A stretch of DNA of 64,000 nucleotides. Source: Archegozetes longisetosus (lineage: Eukaryota > Arthropoda > Arachnida > Sarcoptiformes > Trhypochthoniidae). Shown in pieces: positions 56,313 through 64,000 of the stretch. Within the stretch, counting starts at the first letter, position 1; every line of letters begins with the position of its first letter. Under the pieces are notes generated by a model. The model was given only the letters and a program-made list of their open reading frames with translations, was not told the origin of the DNA and did not search any database. The position numbers were made by a program, and so were the translations under genes. Location: positions 5,661,843 through 5,725,842 of the forward strand of contig JAEMBT020000003.1 of assembly GCA_018873245.2 (NCBI GenBank), in the 5' to 3' direction.

Positions 56313-56430
56313 GTGTAGAGCACCCGGTATTCCCAGGTGGTCTCCCTCCCAAGTACTAACCAGGCTCGACGCTGCTTAACTTCGGTGATCGAACGAGAAC
56401 CGGTGCTTTCAGCGTGATATGGCCCTACAC
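56313..56430 (-). rRNA. 5S ribosomal RNA, copy 2 (inverted)
   Basis: Exact reverse complement of copy 1 as far as I can read, 118 nt, with the same internal promoter and terminator. The two genes are tail to tail, 182 nt apart, so their transcripts converge. Confidence 0.96.
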
Positions 56431-56530
56431 ACTATGCTCATTCTTCAATTTACTATTTATTATGAAAACCAAATTAAGTTTTCAGTCTCTAACAGCATAT
56501 AAAGAAAACATTTCATACAAATAATATATT

Positions 56531-56653
56531 AGTTTTTAGTTTCTTTTCAAACAGTATCACAAATGATCTTTCTTTTATAATTCGGACGAACATTACTGAT
56601 GAAAAATTATTTTACTTGTTAGGTTCTAGTATTACATTGAAGTGTGTTTCAAG
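56531..56653 (+). repeat. Second, diverged copy of the 5S downstream flank
   Basis: Aligns directly with 56151-56288, the spacer of the palindrome. Shared blocks are AGTTTCTTTTCAA, TTTTATAATTCGG, ATTTTACTTGTT-like, GGTTCTAG and AAGTGTGTTTCAA. It carries several substitutions and one deletion of about 15 nt. It begins at the outer edge of the second arm. Confidence 0.8.
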
Positions 56654-57408
56654 CATTTGTTCGTGAACTGACTTTCAATTATATTAAATTTTAATCTAAG
56701 ATTTGTTGGAAAAGTTATACTCTTTGATATGTACTAGAATACAATTAATACATAATTAAGACATTCTCTATTGAAGGAAATGCAGATCAGGATTAAAAAT
56801 TGAATTATAACTATGTGAGTGATGACCATAACTTTTGTTACTGCGCTCATACTTTTAATGATTTAGTAACACTCTGAACGATAAAAAGGAGTAAAGTTGA
56901 AAAATATGTACAAGATTATTGAAAGTCAACTCTAAAACTGAATTGTATGAAATAATTGCACCTTAATTTATACTGATTATTAAATTCTATGAATATAATT
57001 ATATAGTCAGTATTGAAGTTACTCTGAATGAATTGAGATTGAGCTGAATAAATTGATAAAGGCGATTGGTTTAAAAATTTTATTAATTAAAATATATTTA
57101 TTCATATCCAAGTTATAAAAATTGCCAATAATGATAGAATTTTTAAAAATAATCATTTATTGTGTAAAAAAGAGAGATTCTTAAAAATTAATACCCCTTT
57201 AATAACAGTTTTCCAAATAGTATAGAATTTGTTGCAGACCAAATACTTCTGAATAGTTATTTACAATAGCTTACAAAATAGATATTCATTCTATTGAAGG
57301 AGTCTAGAGATTGGAAATCATTTGGAAAAAACTGCTTTAGAGATTAGTCAACCAAAATAAAATTAGTATTAGTTTTAATAAGACTAAAAATTAAATAGAG
57401 CTAAAAAA
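56654..57408. other. Intergenic region
   Basis: AT-rich DNA between the 5S block and the end of the BicC-like gene. Nothing supported. Confidence 0.4.
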
Positions 57409-58953
57409 TTATTCAGATTTTCGTGTGCGCCCTGCGCCTGGAGCGCGATCGAAATGACTCAGAGCTTCAGTGTCTGACCCGAACTCTTTCATTGCATTTT
57501 CTTTTCCATTTGCCGATTGTGGCCAAAAAGAAAAGTCCAATTCATTAGGCAACCAAATGCTGGAAGGAGTTTTCGGCTCATACATTTGCAATATATGACG
57601 TCTGGCTTCAAACAGTTTCCACTCATCCTTTTCTGCAGCTTTGATCCAAATTGTTTTTGTATTTTGTTTGGGTTTAGGCTTGACAGTAACGCTTACGTTC
57701 CATTTGTTTGAAAGCATTTCGATACATGTCGTGTTCACGTCCTGTCCTTCCTTCAGATCGAAGGTTAAGGAAAGTGGCAAATGCAACTCAATTTTCTGAA
57801 AAGCTGTTAAGACTGAATCTACATCAGAGCCTTTAATATTTACAGTTGTCTTTCGTGGTTGTAATAACTCAGATGGCGTGGCAATGGACAGATTAGACAA
57901 TTTAGCAAAAATGTCGTCATTGCCGATGAAGCCATTGGAGGTTTCTGGGAATGTGACGATGGCACCGGTAGTTTGCATTATTGCCTTAATGTTGGCCTTA
58001 TCTACCCCCATAACAAAGCTGTGATGTTGGGCTGATATCTCAGTATTGATTTGATATATGATCTTATCGCTAATTAGAAAATCGTCCATAAACTTGTGCA
58101 ACAGTTCAATCGCTACTTTCAAGCTTTTGCAGTTGCCATAAATGCCGCGAACGAATACAGTGACTATAGTCGAAGCCATGAAATTCGGTGCACTAAAGCG
58201 CAAAGTGATTTGAGTACATGTCAACTGTTCGATGAATTGTATGACTCGATTCAGTTTGTCTAAAAATGTTGATCGTGTACCAAATTTGAGCAATAAGTTA
58301 AAAGAAATTAGAATCGGAAGCAATTCTCTGATAGCAATTCGAGCCTGATTCACACCGAATGCAGTACCAGCAATCGACACTTGATTGGACTTTTCGGTAT
58401 TGTTGGTGCGGTTGGCGTCAGGAAAATGAACATGACACCCAGTGCTATCCATCACGTTTTGTATTGAACTGCCCGCTTTTCCAATTATGTGCGAATGTGC
58501 GGTCCAGTCTACATCCATCTTCAGAGTTACTCTATCTCTTCGTGGATCTAAAGAGTCGAGAATTCTCTTTCGTGCCGCTTTCACCATGAAGGGCATTCCC
58601 GATATCTTCACGTGAGGGTCTTTCTTCGACTTAGTTCCTGACTTCAACTTTAATGGCCATGAAATGATCACCGATGGAAATTCAGACATAATGTTATTGA
58701 AGAATGTTTCAGCATTGCCAACACTTGAATCTAAAGAGAAAGTAGAACTAAGAAGTAGAGAAGTGATGAAAGTGAATGAATACAAACCATTTCCATTGAG
58801 AAGAGCTTCAAATTTTTTTCTATCGACTTTCAGTTTCTCCTCAACCTGTACGGCACTGGGCGTATCGGGAGAGATACTTGAAAGTGACATGTCGTTTATA
58901 TCATTTGAAAATAGCCACTTGAAGGCATCGAGTTTCACGTCTATTGCTTCCAT
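57409..58953 (-). CDS. BicC: Bicaudal-C-like KH-domain RNA-binding protein without SAM domain
   Basis: Homologue of the N-terminal KH region of Bicaudal-C, a translational repressor. The first part is 58953-58788. A 57-nt GT-AG intron (58787-58731) is stop-free and a multiple of three, so the product is 495 aa spliced or 514 aa if retained. Removal gives the better family fit (GNDSSVGNAETFF). Diagnostic blocks are LKVDRKKFEALL, ISWPLKLKSGTKSKKDPHVK, RVTLKMDVDWTAHSHIIGKA, GCHVHFPDANRTNNTEKSNQ, VSIAGTAFGVNQARIAIREL and IKPKPKQ-like VTVKPKPKQ. One KH domain keeps GKAG in the GXXG loop. The later one reads GVDK where the GXXG Gly would be. The frame ends about 95 residues after the last KH region (GRTRKSE), and no SAM domain follows. 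Confidence 0.88.
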   Translation of the reverse strand: MEAIDVKLDAFKWLFSNDINDMSLSSISPDTPSAVQVEEKLKVDRKKFEALLNGNGLYSFTFITSLLLSSTFSLDSSVGNAETFFNNIMSEFPSVIISWPLKLKSGTKSKKDPHVKISGMPFMVKAARKRILDSLDPRRDRVTLKMDVDWTAHSHIIGKAGSSIQNVMDSTGCHVHFPDANRTNNTEKSNQVSIAGTAFGVNQARIAIRELLPILISFNLLLKFGTRSTFLDKLNRVIQFIEQLTCTQITLRFSAPNFMASTIVTVFVRGIYGNCKSLKVAIELLHKFMDDFLISDKIIYQINTEISAQHHSFVMGVDKANIKAIMQTTGAIVTFPETSNGFIGNDDIFAKLSNLSIATPSELLQPRKTTVNIKGSDVDSVLTAFQKIELHLPLSLTFDLKEGQDVNTTCIEMLSNKWNVSVTVKPKPKQNTKTIWIKAAEKDEWKLFEARRHILQMYEPKTPSSIWLPNELDFSFWPQSANGKENAMKEFGSDTEALSHFDRAPGAGRTRKSE

Positions 58954-59761
58954 TGTCTAAAATTTACGATCACTAAAACTGGCGTCCAGACTAACTAAAG
59001 TCAATATTGAAAAATTGAAAGCTCTTTTATACTATGGTCTCCTCTCAAAGACTCTGTTCTAAAAGCGAAGACTTTTCAGTTCATTTTCAAAAATAAAATA
59101 ATAAACTCTATTCTGATTCGTCTTCCGATAGTTTTGACTTATAACTAATTACTATGAAACTGATTGGATTGCACTTATATAGTACTGATTCTGTGTTCAA
59201 AGTCTGCAAAACACTGCAAAGTTGAAAAATAGACCTTTTAATGTGATTATATCAAACTTTTTCTAAACATATCGTGATGTTTCACAATATGTTGTGGTGT
59301 CAAAGTTCAACTCGATTGACAAATGAATGTAAGAAAACTTTAGATCAATAAGCTATGAGTTGAAAAGGTAAGATTGAAAGTGAGCTGGATTAATTTGTGA
59401 AAATGCGAACTTGAACAATCGTTTGATAGTGCTGAACTTCAGTACAGCTGTAGTACAGCCTCGACTATAGACTACAGTAATTATTCATTCTATTAATCTC
59501 ATTGCACTCTAACAAACTCTTCAATTACTATTCATACTTTATAAACATACATTTCATTTTATGAATTAACTTCACAAGAATCAAATATACTGCCAATAAA
59601 TTATAGAATATACGATATGCTTTTTCCTGTCTACTCCTATAGAAAATGAATTTTCTTAAGATAAACTTATTTTCGCACACAATAAATGATAAGTAACTTC
59701 ATTTATTTGGACATTAAGACTTTTGGTTGAAAATTTCTAGCTAACTCTTATTGTGTCATCA
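58954..59761. other. Divergent intergenic region
   Basis: Between the BicC-like start (-) and the secreted Cys-pair protein start (+). AT-rich promoter DNA with no coding exon seen. A short GTACAGC-type duplication near 59440-59460 (CAGTACAGCTGTAGTACAGCC) is the only local feature. Confidence 0.4.
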
Positions 59762-60234
59762 ATGATAAAGTTTTTTATTCTAATTTTGCAAATATTGTTA
59801 CAATGTAACACATTTTGTATTAAATCCAATTTAAAACTTCAACTAATTTATTCAATTATTTTCTCGAATCCACAGCCAATTTGATATTAGCGAACGAGTG
59901 GTGTGAACTTGGATGTGAAGAATCAGAATTAGACTTGTATTTGAATGAGTGCCGTAATGCGTGCAATAGCGATGCCAAGACAAAACCATTGAACAAAATG
60001 CAAGAATATTTAAACTGTATGTTTAGAAAATGTCTTAAAAATGGTGACGGACCTAATTATATACATTTGGATGAAATGTGGATCAAATGCGCCACTTACT
60101 GCAAGCGCCAACAGTTCTTAAGCGCTCACGAGGCAACTGAAAAACCTATAATTCATACGCAGTATTTGTCTGATAGACAATATAAAAACTACAAAACTAC
60201 ACTCAATATCCATAACCAGCAACTCGAACAATAG
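59762..60234 (+). CDS. Secreted Cys-pair protein, unrecognised
   Basis: A 133-aa protein in two exons (59762-59804 and 59876-60234) with a 71-nt phase-1 intron (T|GTAACA and TCCACAG). Exon 1 encodes a signal peptide (MIKFFILILQILLQ), and the mature part starts near SNLILANEW. Eight Cys form four close pairs: 24/28, 40/44, 62/67 and 86/90 (CX3C, CX3C, CX4C, CX3C), spaced by 11, 17 and 18 residues. This suggests a small helical, disulphide-stapled fold. The C-terminal 40 residues are polar and Cys-free. The twin-CX3C spacing resembles small Tim chaperones, but the signal peptide argues for secretion. I do not recognise the family. If the first exon were wrong, an N-terminally shorter intracellular product would result. 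Confidence 0.7.
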
Positions 60235-60627
60235 ATTGTCAGCTAATTTTTGAACAAAATTGAGGTATCATTGGGTAGATCCGAATCATTCTATCGTTTA
60301 TTGATAGCTTTGAAGTATTTACAAATGGTTCATCATTAATTTTACTTATTTATAAATTATTATCATTTATTATAGTTAATAAAAATTGATGTGGGCATAG
60401 GAATGTTGGATCACAGCTGAAGAACAAACTTCGTTAGAACCTAAAACAAGAATAATCTGTTCCCTATTCTTGATTTTTCTCAATCTGATTGACTCATTAA
60501 CTTTCTTAATGAGAAATTCAAAGCAGTCCTTCCTCTGAGATGGAAAGCTAAAAGCTAATTATGCACAAAAATGTTTTTCAGCTATAAGAACAATAAAATT
60601 TATAAATCAATTGAATCGAGAATGGTA
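60235..60627. other. Short convergent intergenic region
   Basis: 3' ends of the secreted-protein gene and TFIIF alpha. AATAAAA near 60378 and AATAAAATTT near 60592 may be polyadenylation signals for the plus-strand gene. No other feature. Confidence 0.4.
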
Positions 60628-62381
60628 TTAAGATGGTTTAAGTGAGAAGTAAAGCTTGTTTTTAATCGTTTGTTTTTCCGGATTCAATCGTTTTAATATC
60701 AGAGCGATCGAGTGAACCAAATCACCTTTCATTGAGACTTTGTTCTTGAATTTTTGGAGTAAATCAGTGCAAGTCATAGGTTTTCTCATCAAATAACGAC
60801 GAACTGCCTCTTCAGTGATTCCCTCTGAGCTGTCATTTGATAATTTGGGTTTCTTTAGATTCTGCGAGTCATTAACTAGTGCTTTGCGTTTCAGTTTATT
60901 CGAATCAATTGATGTTCCGTTTCCTGAAGAGGTGGACGGCTCTAAGTTAGTGGTTGGAGTAGCGGCTCTACTACTAGAGGTACTCGCGTCCTGTTCGCTC
61001 TTCATTTTGAATCTCTTTTGTATGAGTAGTGCTGATTTTGAATCATCCAAATCTGAATTATCCGAATCAGAATCAGATGAAGACGGAGGCGGAGAATCGA
61101 AGTTTGCTATTCAAGTAATTCATACTAACTATTAGTCCAATAATAGCAAATAAGTTAGAATCAAACTATTGTTTGCCTTACCCGTCAATTTGTCTGACTT
61201 TGACTTTCCTTTTTTATCACCTTCTGAAGTGTTAGGTTTGTCTCCGTTTTGTGTCTTTTCACCATCCTTTTCAGTCTTCTCAGAATCTTCTTTCTCTCCT
61301 TGTTCTTCTTCCTCTTCATCTGACAGGACCAACTGTCTTAAAGCGTCCTCATCTTCGACTCCCTTTAAGGCGCGATTAGTTTTTTCATTTTCCGATTCTT
61401 CTGAACTTTCTGATGAATCCGACATATAGTCGACCTCTTTGTCATCAAAGTCTCCTTCATCGCTCTCTTCTAATGGTTCGCTATCGTCATCGTCATCATC
61501 TGATCCTTTCTTCTTTTTCTTGCCAGCTTTTTTCTTCGAGCCTTTCTTTTCCTTTTTAATCTTAGGTTTGATGTCTTCATCACTTCTATCATCCAAATCA
61601 CTTCTGTCTGAATCGACTTCTTGCCACTCATCCATATCTGAAACTTTGAAGCCTTTCTTGATTTTGCCCTTTGATTCAACACTTGTTTCTCCAGTTTCTT
61701 CGTCTTGACGTTTCTTATTAATCATGACTGAGAAGTAATTCAAAATTTTATCCCTTTTTCAAACTTTTCTTCTGCTTCTTCTGCAGTCAACGCTTTATAT
61801 CTTTGAATTGGCGTAAAATTATACCATTCACTAACTGGAAAGGCTTCAAATGCCCCATCAGGTGCTTGAAAGAAAACATAATAAGAGGCATTTTCAGAAA
61901 CACCACCTTCTCGTATGCCTTTATATCTAAGAATGGAGAAATAAATAAATATAGACTGAAGAAGTGCTAAAGATGGATGAAAATGGAGTACTTTTTAGGT
62001 TGCTTTCCGCCAACTTTGAGAATCCATGGCTGTTGTATGTTGTGTTTCTTACTATTTGGAGTAAATTTTTTCCTTCTAGCCTCTTCTTTCTGCTTCTTAC
62101 CGAACTCAGATCCAGCACCGAACTCCTTAAACTCAAGATCATTTTCAGTCTTGAGTTCTTTGAGGCTGTTTTCTCTTTGCATTTGTGTTTGCCTCCACTT
62201 GGAAACGTCAACGTTTAGTGCTGACCCAAAACGCATTACATTAAACTGCTTATTGATTTCTCTGTCAAAACAATCAATCAATTAATCAATCTATCAATTG
62301 GTCTATTTATAAATTATATCAATTTATAATTAATGATTAATACCGCGGAACGCGAACCACGAACTCTTGCGTTTGAGACAT
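60628..62381 (-). CDS. TfIIFalpha: Transcription factor IIF alpha subunit (RAP74)
   Basis: Large subunit of TFIIF, which binds RNA polymerase II in initiation and elongation. Exons are 62381-62344, 62261-61992, 61926-61182 and 61106-60628; the product is about 510 aa (human 517) once the frame is closed. The N-terminal dimerisation region contains EFVVRVPR, FNVMRFGSALNVDVSKW, FGAGSEFGKKQKEEARRKK, WILKVGGKQPKKYKGIREGG and SEWYNFTPIQRYKALTAEEA. A long acidic and Lys-rich middle follows. The C-terminal winged helix (ITEEAVRRYLMRKPMTCTDL, then LVHSIALILKRLNP) binds the polymerase CTD phosphatase in the family. Within exon 3 the frame shifts once at an A5 tract (plus 61755-61759); one added base restores it. 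All other junctions are in phase. Confidence 0.95.
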
Positions 62382-62556
62382 ATCTCGTCTATGAGTAACT
62401 GTTAGTATTAACAACAACTTGAAAAAAATAATTCGTTTATTACTAGACCAAATGTTATGCAATTTTGACTTCATTCAACTTTCAATAAATAACGTACCCT
62501 TAATGTATTTGTTTATCAACTTAAGTAGAAATAAGTTCAAATTAGGTATCAATTAA
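62382..62556. promoter_or_regulatory. Short bidirectional promoter between TFIIF alpha and the mTERF-like gene
   Basis: Only 175 nt separate the two divergent start codons, so both core promoters and 5' UTRs must fit here. No TATA-like element at a fixed distance is convincing. Confidence 0.5.
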
Positions 62557-63567
62557 ATGGCACTTAAACCGTTCATTAGACTCCTGTGGCCGAAGACACT
62601 ACTTCCTAAGTTTGGTCTTCGTTTGTTTGCGACTAATTACGAAGCGAGACAACAAAAGGAAATTACTTTAAATGATCTAAAAAGTAATTCAAAGATTGAG
62701 AAAACAGTAGAGGTGCTTTTGGAATATGATTTCAGTGAAAAGCAAATAAATAATATCTTGAAAAGTATTGCAAATTATATAATACAAGAAAACCAATTGA
62801 ATCATAATGTCATTCGACAGACTATTGAATGCTGGCAAACCAATGTGAAACCACCGCGACTTCGGCCCAATCAATTGGATAATTATAGCGCTGAAGACAT
62901 CGATTACGACTTGAGCATTGACTTCAATGAAGTGGTCGGTAAAATAGAGCCACAATTGCTGCTTATGAATCAGAACTCCATTGTTGATAGAGTTAATTGT
63001 ATAAAACAATTGGGAATTATTGGTGGTTCAAGAGATTTGTGGCGAGTTTTCGTGTACGCACCTAAAGCCTATTATATGCAGTCCTGGCCTGACTTTCTTA
63101 AGAAATACCATTATTTGAACTTTCGAGTCTTGGAATGGCTTTTAGATAAAAAAGACAAAAATGCTTTACATCCACACCCATTGATCAGAAACGCCAAAGT
63201 CATGGAATTGTCGTTCGATACGATCAGATGCAGGTATTTGTTCGCTCTTAGAACTGGACTCAAGGCTGTTAGCATCACCAATAAATTATCAAGTATTGAG
63301 AGCATTAATAAAATTGATTTGAGAGCTTTGATGTTGACTCCAGTCGATAAGTACTTAAGACTTATTGCACCGAATTGTACACAAGAGGAATACGAAGCTC
63401 TCGAGAGTTTGCTCAATGAAGGAGAACCAGAAGAAGACGAGCAGATTATTGAAGATATGATTGAATTGACTTACTCTCATAGATACAAAAATGCTTCTAA
63501 AACTTCTAATAAACAACCAAATAAAATACCTCAAAGTAGTTATCAGATAATTAGTCCAATTAAATAA
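62557..63567 (+). CDS. Mitochondrial transcription termination factor (mTERF)-like protein
   Basis: A single-exon 336-aa protein starting MALKPFIRLLWPKTLLPKFG, a basic, hydrophobic N-terminus without early acids that fits a mitochondrial targeting peptide. The body is built of short helical repeats: LEYDFSEKQINNILKSIANY, NCIKQLGIIGGSRDLWRVFV, FDTIRCRYLFALRTGLKAVS and LMLTPVDKYLRLIAP. The order and the final segment NCTQEEYEALESLL recall mTERF family proteins (MTERF4/mTerf type), which bind mitochondrial DNA or rRNA. The match is by pattern, so the subfamily is uncertain. The C-terminus is Asn/Lys-rich and low in complexity. The start lies 175 nt from the TFIIF alpha start, so the two genes share a short bidirectional promoter. 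Confidence 0.6.
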   Translation: MALKPFIRLLWPKTLLPKFGLRLFATNYEARQQKEITLNDLKSNSKIEKTVEVLLEYDFSEKQINNILKSIANYIIQENQLNHNVIRQTIECWQTNVKPPRLRPNQLDNYSAEDIDYDLSIDFNEVVGKIEPQLLLMNQNSIVDRVNCIKQLGIIGGSRDLWRVFVYAPKAYYMQSWPDFLKKYHYLNFRVLEWLLDKKDKNALHPHPLIRNAKVMELSFDTIRCRYLFALRTGLKAVSITNKLSSIESINKIDLRALMLTPVDKYLRLIAPNCTQEEYEALESLLNEGEPEEDEQIIEDMIELTYSHRYKNASKTSNKQPNKIPQSSYQIISPIK

Positions 63568-64000
63568 ATCTTAATTCATAGTTGAATAAAATAAAAAATA
63601 TTCCAGAAGTTTGTGTCTTTTCTATCTATTGATCTATAATTGTAATTAAAACTCTAGAGTACAGCTAATTAAATGCTGCAGTTCAATACAAGTAAGTTTC
63701 CTGACTCAATTCAAATTTTAAAAATGAAATAAATTAGCAAAAGGTGTAACACCAGTACAAGCATTGTGTTGTGATTTGATCTTAAGTCCTTACCTGTGGT
63801 CGAGCAGAAACCAGGGCTTTGATTGTGATCTGACCGCAAACATTAACTAAAAAATATAGCTTATTGTAAAATTTTTCTAAACTTATTCGAGCAAAAATTT
63901 AACCGTCTTTTATCAAATTGATTCATAAGGTCTTTAAATTGGTATTAGCTCATAAAACACGAATTGATGTAAAAATGGTCAGAAAGTTGATTAATAATAG
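63568..64000. other. Right edge of window: 3' UTR and possible exon of the next gene
   Basis: The mTERF-like 3' UTR has ATAAAATAAAA near 63584. A minus-strand exon candidate is listed separately. A plus-strand ATG at 63673 followed six codons later by a GTAAGT donor is also possible. The window ends before either can be decided. Confidence 0.35.
63794..63846 (-). CDS. Possible internal exon of a gene continuing past the window edge
   Basis: On the minus strand, the acceptor TATTTTTTAG precedes 53 nt that end at a consensus donor CAG|GTAAGG. With two bases completing the previous codon, it reads NVCGQITIKALVSARPQ. Splice sites are good on both sides and the GC content is above the flanks. The family is not recognised. 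Confidence 0.35.

Larger units (their letters stand above)
55905..56538. repeat. Near-perfect inverted repeat carrying two 5S rRNA genes
   Basis: The arms are 55905-56151 and 56292-56538, 247 nt each, with a 140-nt spacer. By eye they differ at only one pair, 55917 C against 56526 A. Each arm contains one whole 5S gene, about 108 nt of its upstream flank and 21 nt past its 3' end. The palindrome could form a cruciform or hairpin. Confidence 0.93.

Noticed and set aside
61169-61708. Ser/Phe-rich plus-strand frames
   Set aside because: Antisense shadows of the acidic and Lys-rich TFIIF alpha middle region.

Overview
This window is eukaryotic nuclear DNA. It is AT-rich, with GT-AG introns mostly of 55-120 nt plus a few of 1-6 kb, and with genes on both strands. 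I rebuilt the gene models by hand from conserved protein motifs, splice sites and reading phase. The gene content is animal: synaptojanin, Rab3, AMPK alpha, NHERF, BicC and Siva. A secreted modular protein of a type I associate with arthropods (4815-7755) points to an arthropod. The compact introns fit a small-genome arthropod such as a mite, but that is inference; no species-diagnostic marker is present.

Layout from left to right: 3' half of synaptojanin (+, 1-2070); DUSP3/VHR-like phosphatase (-, 3509-4220); ten-exon secreted, probably GPI-anchored modular protein (-, 4815-7755); UBE3C HECT ligase (+, 9299-13829) tail-to-tail with WDR83/MORG1 (-, 13894-15137); Rab3 (+, 16846-17632); Siva-like (-, 19798-20265); TGFBRAP1/Vps3-like (+, 21288-25091); one-PDZ NHERF-like protein with a 5.9-kb intron (+, 26455-33225); a weak small-gene candidate (+, 34524-35041); an unrecognised coiled-coil protein gene (-, 35299-44415); CUEDC1 (-, 48468-49868); a small two-exon candidate (-, 50072-50948); AMPK alpha (+, 51907-54580); ribosomal protein eL37 (-, 54927-55533); a tail-to-tail pair of 5S rRNA genes in a near-perfect palindrome (55905-56538); a Bicaudal-C KH protein without SAM (-, 57409-58953); a secreted Cys-pair protein (+, 59762-60234); TFIIF alpha (-, 60628-62381); an mTERF-like mitochondrial protein (+, 62557-63567); and a possible exon of a further gene at the right edge.

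The genes are a housekeeping and signalling mix and do not form one pathway or cluster. Several share vesicle-traffic themes (synaptojanin, Rab3, TGFBRAP1), probably by coincidence. I found no transposon, CRISPR array, viral insert or operon.

The points most worth a second look are: the 5S palindrome with its nested flank duplication; three single-base reading-frame breaks in otherwise intact conserved genes, two of them in an identical GAAAAAG tract; the SAM-less BicC; the orphan secreted Cys-pair protein; and three spliced candidates whose families I could not recognise. I did not find a convincing undescribed multi-gene system.
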